A stretch of DNA of 8,029 nt from Chloroflexota bacterium (GTDB taxonomy: Bacteria > Chloroflexota > UBA11872 > VXOZ01). Both the position numbers and the translations under genes were made by a program. Positions 1 through 5,360 of the stretch are shown piece by piece. A model generated the notes under the pieces. It was not told the DNA's origin. It did no database searches and saw only the letters and a program-made list of their open reading frames with translations. The stretch spans positions 1-8,029 of the forward strand of contig VXOZ01000367.1 of assembly GCA_009839775.1 (NCBI GenBank), written 5' to 3'. How positions within the stretch are numbered: the stretch's first letter is position 1; every line of letters starts with the position of its first letter.

Positions 1-1
1 A

Positions 2-115
2 ACCGGGGTTGTGCTCGAGGGCGGCGCGGGAGCATTGGGCGTCGGTCTCGTCTGGGCAGCGATAGTGGTCGTCAATATTTTCTACTCCGGCAAGAAGCTA
101 AGCGACATCTTCTGA
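2..115 (+). CDS. C-terminal end of an unidentified membrane protein (5' end outside window)
   Basis: An open frame enters from the left edge and ends at a TGA at 113-115, giving 37 visible residues. They include a Gly/Ala/Val-rich hydrophobic stretch (LGVGLVWAAIVVVNIFY) that looks like a transmembrane helix. A short polar tail with a Lys pair follows (SGKKLSDIF), as expected for a helix ending on the cytoplasmic side. The frame has no stop before the edge and the amino-acid pattern is protein-like, so I read it as the end of a real gene. Too little is visible to name a family. The small coiled-coil membrane protein starts 45 bp downstream on the same strand and could share its transcript. Confidence 0.55.
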   Translation, partial: TGVVLEGGAGALGVGLVWAAIVVVNIFYSGKKLSDIF

Positions 116-160
116 CCGTTCCCGGCATTGTTGTGGTACTATTTGCATGAGGAGTAGCTA

Positions 161-391
161 ATGGAAAACTATGAGTTCTGGGCTACAATTGCCACCGTCG
201 TGCTGGCCGCCATCGCGGTTGCCACGTTCGTTACGCACGGGCAAAATAACCTGCGCAACGAACTCCGCGCAGAAATACGCGAAATAAGCACGCGCGTCTC
301 CAATCTTGAGCAGCGCGTGGCCCGCCTTGCGGGATTGTTCGAGGGATTGCGGGATCTGCTCAGGCACGGGGAAACGAGCAAAGAAGAATAA
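161..391 (+). CDS. Small membrane-anchored coiled-coil protein, function unknown
   Basis: This 76-residue protein is not one I can assign to a named family. Residues about 7-25 (WATIATVVLAAIAVATFV) form one transmembrane helix at the N-terminus. Residues about 28-68 are charged and heptad-like (NLRNELRAEIREISTRVSNL, then further Leu/Val-spaced Arg/Glu residues), predicting a coiled coil, and the tail is polar. The likely layout is a bitopic inner-membrane protein with a cytoplasmic coiled coil that may oligomerise. The start is supported by AGGAG at 150-154, six bases before the ATG. A strong palindrome with a T run begins 39 bp after the stop, consistent with the end of a short transcript. 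The preceding gene also encodes a membrane protein, so a shared envelope role is possible but unproven. Confidence 0.72.
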   Translation: MENYEFWATIATVVLAAIAVATFVTHGQNNLRNELRAEIREISTRVSNLEQRVARLAGLFEGLRDLLRHGETSKEE

Positions 392-429
392 CCCTGAACT
401 GTCTCTTCCTCCAGTGACGATTGATGGCG

Positions 430-459
430 TAGGGGCACGGCATGCCGTGCCCCTATTTT
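430..459 (+). terminator. Perfect 26-bp palindrome with T run, probable intrinsic terminator (may also be a dispersed repeat)
   Basis: Positions 430-455 are a perfect inverted repeat with 13-bp arms (left arm TAGGGGCACGGCA), followed by TTTT at 456-459. In RNA this gives a very stable G+C-rich hairpin with a U run, the classic shape of a rho-independent terminator. It lies 38 bp beyond the stop of the small coiled-coil gene. The core also resembles a short palindrome I recall as repeated in some environmental bacterial genomes, so it could be a mobile or REP-like repeat that happens to terminate transcription. Both readings may hold. Confidence 0.6.
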
Positions 460-515
460 CGTTAATACGGTAGAATACCTGTTCCGCACGCTTATCCGGC
501 TCCACCGCGTTCCTG

Positions 516-535
516 ACTCCGGCGTCCGCCGGAGT
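516..535. repeat. Short inverted repeat, REP-like
   Basis: The arms ACTCCGGCG (516-524) and CGCCGGAGT (527-535) are perfect reverse complements separated by two bases. No T run follows on either strand, so it is not a convincing terminator. Read on the minus strand, the neighbourhood translates to peptide fragments such as SPVTPADAGV. I recall this sort of string from false ORFs over dispersed palindromic repeats in many genomes. That supports a repeat element rather than a gene-specific site, but only one copy is visible here. Confidence 0.5.
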
Positions 536-850
536 GACCGGCGACGGGGTGACCATTCTCTCTGTTCTTCTCCCCCTGGTTCTGCCGTGTAGCCCTAAAT
601 CGCTTTTCGCGGCGCTGTCATGCAATCCTTGCTTCTTTCTCTGTACTGTCGTTGTGCAACATTCACGTAATGGTTAATATAGACATAGTAGCTATTCGCA
701 CGATTGCACGTCCACACGATTGGAGAGCCAGGAGGACTCAGGGAAGTCACGGTTGCAGGAGACATCGTGGAGCGAATTCAGATGTACGCGATTCTATTCG
801 CTGCAAAGTAGGATCGACTACTGGCCTAATAATGCGAATCCCAAGCGGAA

Positions 851-882
851 CAGGCGCAGGTTACAGACCTGTCCTGCGCCTG
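851..882. repeat. Inverted repeat hairpin upstream of ABC exporter
   Basis: CAGGCGCAGG (851-860) and CCTGCGCCTG (873-882) are perfect 10-bp inverted arms around a 12-base loop. Within it, AGGT and ACCT also flank TACAG, allowing an alternative pairing. A further partial copy of the arm, CCTGCGC, follows at 891-897. It lies about 120 bp before the exporter start, so a leader-hairpin role is possible. There is no U run, and its resemblance in style to the other intergenic palindromes makes a dispersed repeat more likely. Confidence 0.5.
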
Positions 883-1000
883 CCGAAGGGCCTGCGCAAC
901 TGGAGGGCATAGACGTTGCGACCTGTACTCAACCAGTGGCGAGATGCTCAGGACTGCGGATGAGAATGTGTAGACACATGGACACTACGGAGCGGCGCGC

Positions 1001-2980
1001 ATGATGTACGGTGGCGGGGGCGGAGGCTGGAGTTGGGGCATGAACCGGCCGTACCGGTCTGACGAGCAGCAGCCCAAGGTGGATTTTACGGCGGCAGGTG
1101 CGCGCCGCGTCCTCGGTTATCTGGTGCCGTACTGGCCCCACGAAATCGTCATTCTCATTTGCGTGCTGGCCGTCACCGGGCTCGGCTTGATCCCGCCGCT
1201 CCTGATGCGCAGTGTCATCGACGACGCCATACCGGGGAAAGACTTCGGTCTGCTCAACCTACTCGTCTTTGGTATGGTTGCGTTGCCGTTCCTCTCTGGA
1301 CTCATCAGTGTGCTGCAAAGCTACCTGAATGCCCTAGTCGGCCAGAGGATCGTGTACGACCTGCGCAAGCAGCTCTTTCGGCACATGCAGCGCATGTCGC
1401 TGCGTTTCTTCACCAAGACCCGCAGCGGCGAGATCATCTCCCGCATCAACAACGACGTCGCCGGCGTGCAGAGTGTCATCGCCGGCACGGTCATCTCGAT
1501 CATCACGAACTTCTTTACCGTGGTGGGCACGATCATCGTGCTCTTTGTCATGAACTGGCAACTGGCGCTCATTGCACTTGTCGTCACACCGGCGTTCGTG
1601 CTGCCGACGCGCCGCGTAGGGCGCTACCGGCGGCAGGTCTCCCGGGAGACGCAGGAGAAGCAGGCCGATCTCAGCGCGTTCTTGCACGAGATGATGAACA
1701 TCAGCGGCTACCTGCTCATGCGCACCTTTTCCGGCGAGCAACGCGCGGATACGCGTTTCCGCAGCATCGGCCGCGACCTGCTGCGCCTGAACATCAAGCA
1801 AGCGATGGTCGGCCGCTGGTTCTTCATGTTCTTGGGGCTTTTCGCCTCCATCGGCCCCGCCGCCATCTACTGGTACGGCGGCCGCCAAGTGATGCAAGAA
1901 GAACTATCTATTGGTACAATCATCGCCTTTGTGATGTTCTTGCGGAATCTCTACGGCCCCTCGTCGCAACTGGCGAACATCTACGTGGACGTGCAGGGCG
2001 CCATGGCCTTGTTCGACCGCATCTTCGGTTACCTGGACATGGAGCCGGAGATCTTCGACACGCCGGACGCCCGGGAGGTCGCCACCGTCCAAGGACGTAT
2101 CTCCTTCGAGGATGTCTGGTTCCGCTATAACGACGAGGCGGCGTGGGCGCTGGCCGGTATTTCGTTCACAGCGGAGCCGGGCGAAATGATTGCCCTCGTC
2201 GGTCCCAGCGGCGCGGGCAAAACGACGCTGACGTATCTCATCCCCCGCCTCTACGATCCGGTAAACGGCCAGGTGCGTATGGACGACCATGATCTCCGCG
2301 ACTTGCAATATCTCTCGCTCATGCGGCACGTGGGCGTGGTGACGCAAGAACCGTTTCTCTTCCACACCTCGCTGCGGGAAAACCTGCTCTACGCCAATCC
2401 GGAAGCGAGCGAAGCGGAAGTGGTCGAGGCCGCCAAGGCCGCACAAATCCACGACTTTATCACGGGCCTACCTGAAAAGTACGAGACCGTGGTCGGCGAG
2501 CGGGGCTTCCGGCTCTCCGGCGGCGAGAAGCAGCGGGTGGCCATCGCCCGCGTCTTTCTCAAGAACCCGCGCATCATCATCCTGGATGAAGCCACGTCGT
2601 CGCTGGATTCGCAGTCCGAAGAGCTCATTCAGCAGGCGCTGAGCGCTTTGCTCCAGGGCCGCACGAGCTTTGTCATCGCTCACCGCCTCTCCACCGTACG
2701 CGCCGCCGACCGCATCCTGGTGCTGGATGAAGGCCGCGCCGTCGAATCCGGCACGCACGAGGAACTGTTGACCCAAGGCGGCCTGTACGCCAAGCTGCAC
2801 AGCATCCAGTTCCGCACCGAACCGGAACCGGTAGCGGCTGAAGTCGGCGAAGGCGGCTCCCGCATGCCGCCGTTTGCCCGCGGCCGCAGACCGGGCGGCA
2901 GAGCAATGCCGGGCTTTGAGGGGTCTGGGCCATTCGCAGGCGGCGAGCCGGAGCAGGGCGTGGAAACTGAGCAGGCTTGA
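1001..2980 (+). CDS. ABC exporter half-transporter (fused membrane and ATPase domains), MsbA/MDR-like
   Basis: This 659-residue protein has the order expected of a type IV (B-family) ABC exporter. The membrane domain lies at about residues 40-320, with hydrophobic spans near 45-70, 84-108, 158-183, 187-203 and 270-315. The ATPase domain lies at about 365-600. It carries an A-loop Tyr near 376, Walker A GPSGAGKT (401-408), Q-loop Gln449, signature LSGGEKQR (505-512), Walker B IIILDEATSSLD with catalytic Glu530, and switch His561. All key residues are intact, so a homodimer with two active sites is plausible. The substrate (drug, lipid or peptide) cannot be read from sequence. Additions beyond the usual length are a Gly-rich start (MMYGGGGGGWSWG) and a Gly/Pro/Glu-rich tail after about residue 603. 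Two ATGs lie in tandem at 1001 and 1004; GGAG at 989-992 favours the first. No partner half-transporter is adjacent, and the gene converges on ribF. Confidence 0.95.
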   Translation: MMYGGGGGGWSWGMNRPYRSDEQQPKVDFTAAGARRVLGYLVPYWPHEIVILICVLAVTGLGLIPPLLMRSVIDDAIPGKDFGLLNLLVFGMVALPFLSGLISVLQSYLNALVGQRIVYDLRKQLFRHMQRMSLRFFTKTRSGEIISRINNDVAGVQSVIAGTVISIITNFFTVVGTIIVLFVMNWQLALIALVVTPAFVLPTRRVGRYRRQVSRETQEKQADLSAFLHEMMNISGYLLMRTFSGEQRADTRFRSIGRDLLRLNIKQAMVGRWFFMFLGLFASIGPAAIYWYGGRQVMQEELSIGTIIAFVMFLRNLYGPSSQLANIYVDVQGAMALFDRIFGYLDMEPEIFDTPDAREVATVQGRISFEDVWFRYNDEAAWALAGISFTAEPGEMIALVGPSGAGKTTLTYLIPRLYDPVNGQVRMDDHDLRDLQYLSLMRHVGVVTQEPFLFHTSLRENLLYANPEASEAEVVEAAKAAQIHDFITGLPEKYETVVGERGFRLSGGEKQRVAIARVFLKNPRIIILDEATSSLDSQSEELIQQALSALLQGRTSFVIAHRLSTVRAADRILVLDEGRAVESGTHEELLTQGGLYAKLHSIQFRTEPEPVAAEVGEGGSRMPPFARGRRPGGRAMPGFEGSGPFAGGEPEQGVETEQA

Positions 2981-2998
2981 CGCTAGGATGCCAGTACC

Positions 2999-3052
2999 CG
3001 TTCGCCCTGAGCACTTCGACAAGCTCAGTACAGGCCTGTCGAAGGGTGAGCG
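2999..3052. repeat. Nested inverted repeat with TTCGACA core, in the convergent gap
   Basis: Within the 135-bp gap between the exporter and ribF, CTTCGACA (3014-3021) pairs with TGTCGAAG (3037-3044). CTGAGC (3007-3012) pairs alternatively with GCTCAG (3023-3028). The flanks (2999-3008 and 3043-3052) are complementary at 8 of 10 positions. A 23-bp part (3009-3031) recurs at 5256-5278 with 21 identities, also in an intergenic gap. I recall the TTCGACA/GCTCAG type as a dispersed repeat in many environmental genomes. Its position between two convergent genes would also suit a bidirectional transcription stop, but there is no clean T run. Confidence 0.65.
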
Positions 3053-3115
3053 GTTGAGGCATGCCAGCACCCGACTTGCACCACCCTACTCCGTAAGGCA
3101 CAGAAAGGCGTGTGG

Positions 3116-4075
3116 CTAGTTCTTCTCCGCCAGCCCGTGTTGGGTGAGCACAATTTCGGCGTGTGTGACGTCCCGCTCCATCTGCGCGATCAGGGCCTCA
3201 ACCGAATCGAACTTCAGCTCGTCCCGTAGCTTTTTCACAAAGTGCAGGCGGAGAGTTTGGTCATAGAGGTCGTCATCAAAGTCCAGGAGAAAGGTCTCGA
3301 TGGTCGGTTCGTCCGAGTCGTCGAAGGTAGGTCGTACGCCGATGCTGGTTACTGCCGGCTGCGCAGTGGCGTCGTCTTCCGTCCCAAACGTGGCGAAGGT
3401 GGCGTAGATACCGTGGCCGGGCACGGCGAGGGGCTCGTCCAGGTGGAGATTGGCCGTCGGAAAGCCGAGGTCCTTGCCGCGTCCGGCGCCACGCACTACG
3501 GTACCGGTGAGCGTCGGCCAGCGCCCGAGTAGGCTGGCTGCTTGCGTCACCTCGCCTGCAACTAAGTGCTCGCGAATGCGCGAACTGCTTACGGCCTGCC
3601 CCTCGTGCACGTAGGGGGGTGAGACAACCACCGCAAAGCCGAGTTCCTGCCCTAGTTCCTCAAGCACGTCCGGCGTACCGCTGCGCTTGTGGCCGAGGGC
3701 AAAGTCGCTGCCGATGACGAGTACACGCAGATCGAGGTGGCGGCGCAACAGCAGCATGAATTCACGCGGCGAGAGGCGAGAGAGTTCCAGCGTAAAAGGC
3801 CAAAGAATCAGCAGGTTGATCCCGCTAGCGGCAAGGGCCGCCTCCCGTTCGGCCAGCGTCGAGAGGCGCGGTATCTGCGCGCCGGGTCGCAGCACCTCCG
3901 GCGGCGGCGGCCAAAGGATGATGACAGCGGACTGCCAGCCATGGGCGCGTGCCCGCGCCGCAACCGCCTCCAGAATGTGCCGGTGCCCGCGGTGGATACC
4001 ATCGAATTTGCCGATGGTGAGCACGGTGGGGCGGTCTGGAACAAGAGACTCTGGGTCTCGACAAAATACCTCCAC
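3116..4075 (-). CDS. ribF: Bifunctional riboflavin kinase / FAD synthetase RibF
   Basis: RibF converts riboflavin to FMN (kinase) and FMN to FAD (adenylyltransferase) in the cytoplasm. The 319 residues match the usual length of about 310. The N-terminal nucleotidyltransferase domain shows TIGKFDGIHRGH (20-31), GSDFALG (122-128) and VSSSRIREHL (162-171). The C-terminal kinase domain starts near 186 and shows GAGRGKDLGFPTANL (196-210), GVRPTF (246-251), the likely catalytic Glu260 in TIETFLLDF, and a typical KLRDELKF (282-289). One divergence is WPPPPE at 55-60, where the family usually has a Phe-x-Pro-His-Pro pattern, so the His is replaced. The start is GTG (4073-4075). An in-frame TAG four codons upstream rules out a longer form, and the Shine-Dalgarno is weak. 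It lies 192 bp downstream of truB, the last gene of the block. Confidence 0.95.
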   Translation of the reverse strand: MEVFCRDPESLVPDRPTVLTIGKFDGIHRGHRHILEAVAARARAHGWQSAVIILWPPPPEVLRPGAQIPRLSTLAEREAALAASGINLLILWPFTLELSRLSPREFMLLLRRHLDLRVLVIGSDFALGHKRSGTPDVLEELGQELGFAVVVSPPYVHEGQAVSSSRIREHLVAGEVTQAASLLGRWPTLTGTVVRGAGRGKDLGFPTANLHLDEPLAVPGHGIYATFATFGTEDDATAQPAVTSIGVRPTFDDSDEPTIETFLLDFDDDLYDQTLRLHFVKKLRDELKFDSVEALIAQMERDVTHAEIVLTQHGLAEKN

Positions 4076-4146
4076 TGCGGTTGCCTATCCTTACCCTGCC
4101 TGCGCACCCTCAGCAGTCCCTTGCATAACCCTGCCAGGCGAGAAGA

Positions 4147-4181
4147 CCCCCTCTCCCGGGGGAGAGGGCCGGGGTGAGGGG
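4147..4181. repeat. G+C-rich inverted repeat in the truB-ribF gap
   Basis: CCCTCTCCC (4149-4157) and GGGAGAGGG (4160-4168) are perfect 9-bp inverted arms, realistically an 8-bp stem with a 4-base loop. CCGGGGTGAGGGG follows on the plus strand. The combination resembles a dispersed CCCTCACCCC...CCCTCTCCC motif that I recall from many unrelated genomes. It sits in the 192-bp space between truB and ribF. A transcript of the block would carry it as a hairpin without a U run, so it may attenuate transcription or protect RNA ends, or be a passive repeat. Confidence 0.55.
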
Positions 4182-4267
4182 AATCAATACCGGTCCGGCT
4201 CACGTCCAACTGGTTGGCAGAGGTACGCAAAGGTCTCCTGTGGGTCGGTTTGATTTCGTGTACACCA

Positions 4268-5161
4268 CTAGGGATTATAGCGAAAGACTTTCACCGGCTG
4301 CCAGAGCGGTGGCGTAGAGTTCACGGCTTGCAGCACGGCAAGCAGACGTCCCTCCGGGTCGTAGGCGCGGGCGCATTGTCCTGGGGAAACCGCGCCGCCT
4401 GCTGCCACGCGCACGCCGTTCAAGACCTGGGTCGTCTCCGCGGCGCTCAAGTGGCGGGCGGTCCAGTGGCGCAAAGGCAGGTCTAAGGGGAGAAGAATCT
4501 CCTGCCAGCCTTGGTCTGTAATGCGGCCCTCAAGATCATCGATAGAAATCGCGTCTTCCAGAGAGAAAGAGCCTACGCGGGTGCGCGTGAGCGCCTCCAA
4601 GTGCGCGCCGCAGCCGAGTTCTTCCCCCACGTCCCGCGCCAGGGCGCGGATGTACGTGCCGGTGGAGCACTCCACCTCGAGCGTGAGCCGCGGGAGTTGC
4701 ATCTCCAAGACTTCAAGACGATGGATCGTTACCTGGCGCGGCGTAAGAGCTACATTCTCACCGCGCCGCGCCCGCACGTAGGCGCGCGTGCCCTGCACGT
4801 GTACGGCAGCAAAGACGGGCGGTACCTGTTCGATCATGCCGGTAAATCGGTCCAATGCAGCGCGCATGGTCGCGGCGTCCACATTTACGGGTCGCTCCTG
4901 CAACACGTCGCCTGCGCTGTCATCTGTCGTCGTCGTGCGGCCGAGGAGAATGCCCGCGCGGTACGTCTTGCGCGTGGCGGCGAGGTATTCGATGAGACGG
5001 GTGCCATGCCCGACGCCAAGTACCAAGACACCGGTTGCGAGCGGGTCCAGGGTACCGGCGTGCCCCACGCGCCGCTGCCCCAAGAGGCGGCGCACGCTGT
5101 TTACCACGTCGTGGGAGGTGCAGGCGGTGGGTTTAGCGATGTTGAGAAAGCCGTGGCGCAC
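4268..5161 (-). CDS. truB: tRNA pseudouridine(55) synthase TruB
   Basis: TruB isomerises uridine 55 in the T-loop of tRNAs to pseudouridine. The 297 residues match the bacterial family. The N-terminal motif is NIAKPTACTSHDVV (7-20). The catalytic loop GHAGTLDPLATGVL (33-46) contains nucleophile Asp39. Further motifs are KTYRAGILLGRTTTTDD (65-81) with the stacking Tyr67, PPVFAAVHVQGTRAY (114-128), and CSTGTYIRALARDVG (165-179) with Arg172. The C-terminal part from about 230 fits a small PUA-like RNA-binding domain. Two positions are unusual for the family as I know it: Ala118 where Ser is common, and His121 where Lys is common. The start is GTG (5159-5161). No alternative start lies between it and an upstream in-frame TGA, and the ribosome site is weak. 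A candidate promoter lies about 50 bp upstream, so truB-ribF may be transcribed separately from nrnA. Confidence 0.96.
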   Translation of the reverse strand: MRHGFLNIAKPTACTSHDVVNSVRRLLGQRRVGHAGTLDPLATGVLVLGVGHGTRLIEYLAATRKTYRAGILLGRTTTTDDSAGDVLQERPVNVDAATMRAALDRFTGMIEQVPPVFAAVHVQGTRAYVRARRGENVALTPRQVTIHRLEVLEMQLPRLTLEVECSTGTYIRALARDVGEELGCGAHLEALTRTRVGSFSLEDAISIDDLEGRITDQGWQEILLPLDLPLRHWTARHLSAAETTQVLNGVRVAAGGAVSPGQCARAYDPEGRLLAVLQAVNSTPPLWQPVKVFRYNP

Positions 5162-5211
5162 GGCGCATCGTCCGACTCTAGCGGCTTGGAGGGTGTTGCC
5201 AAAGTCTCAGA

Positions 5212-5241
5212 ATTGTACTAGACGGGGTCGCGAATTCGCAA
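5212..5241 (-). promoter_or_regulatory. Candidate sigma-70-type promoter for truB-ribF
   Basis: On the minus strand TTGCGA (5236-5241, 4 of 6 to the -35 consensus) is followed 18 bp later by TACAAT (5212-5217, 5 of 6 to the -10 consensus). This would give a leader of roughly 45 bases before the truB GTG. The gap between nrnA and truB is long enough to need one, and the site lies on the truB side of the repeat at 5243-5286. It is a consensus match only; the sigma-factor preferences of this organism are unknown. Confidence 0.35.
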
Positions 5242-5242
5242 G

Positions 5243-5286
5243 ATCCGCTCGCGGAGAGCACTTCGACAGGCTCAGTGCGAACGGAT
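5243..5286. repeat. Second TTCGACA-core inverted repeat, in the nrnA-truB gap
   Basis: The outer arms ATCCGCTCGC (5243-5252) and GCGAACGGAT (5277-5286) pair at 9 of 10 positions, and the tenth is a G-U wobble in minus-strand RNA. Inside, GAGC (5256-5259) pairs with GCTC (5270-5273) around ACTTCGACAG. The inner 23 bp (5256-5278) match 3009-3031 at 21 positions, so two members of one repeat family lie about 2.2 kb apart. This copy adjoins the candidate truB promoter and could act as a hairpin between nrnA and truB transcripts. Confidence 0.65.
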
Positions 5287-5360
5287 GCCTTGCCCTCTGC
5301 CCCTTTGCAAACACGCACGTAGAGATTGCCCCGAGTAGGTCGGTGCTGGCCTCGCGTAGG

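Larger units (their letters stand above)
460..1000. other. About 540 bp without a convincing gene; holds two palindromes and the ABC exporter leader
   Basis: No frame in this stretch gives a protein I believe. The candidates start at TTG or other weak codons, have Arg/Cys-rich biased composition, and run through the palindromes at 516-535 and 851-882. Around 660-700 the sequence is locally A+T-rich. TTGTGC (652-657), 17 bp, then TAATAT (675-680) is a poor but possible promoter for the exporter about 320 bp downstream. Close to the exporter start there is a GGAG at 989-992. I see no tRNA, rRNA or recognisable riboswitch. Confidence 0.5.

Noticed and set aside
158..625. A 155-codon minus-strand frame antisense to the small coiled-coil gene
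   Set aside because: It covers both palindromes at 430-455 and 516-535, and its peptide strings resemble false translations of repeats. The plus-strand gene has the better ribosome site and protein-like structure.
652..680. TTGTGC-17-TAATAT as a promoter for the ABC exporter
   Set aside because: It matches the consensus at only 3 and 4 of 6 positions and lies about 320 bp upstream of the start; too weak to list as a feature.
720..1004. A 94-codon plus-strand frame whose TGA overlaps the exporter ATG as ATGA, suggesting a coupled upstream gene
   Set aside because: It begins at TTG without a clear ribosome site, has a Cys/Arg-rich composition unlike a folded protein, and runs through the inverted repeat at 851-882. 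The overlap is probably chance.
1159..2130. A 323-codon plus-strand frame inside the exporter gene
   Set aside because: It is an overlapping frame of the ABC exporter; the sequence is Arg/His/Ala-rich with no recognisable domain.
2981..3115. A clean bidirectional terminator between the converging exporter and ribF genes
   Set aside because: The inverted repeat there lacks a T run on both sides, so I list it as a repeat only.
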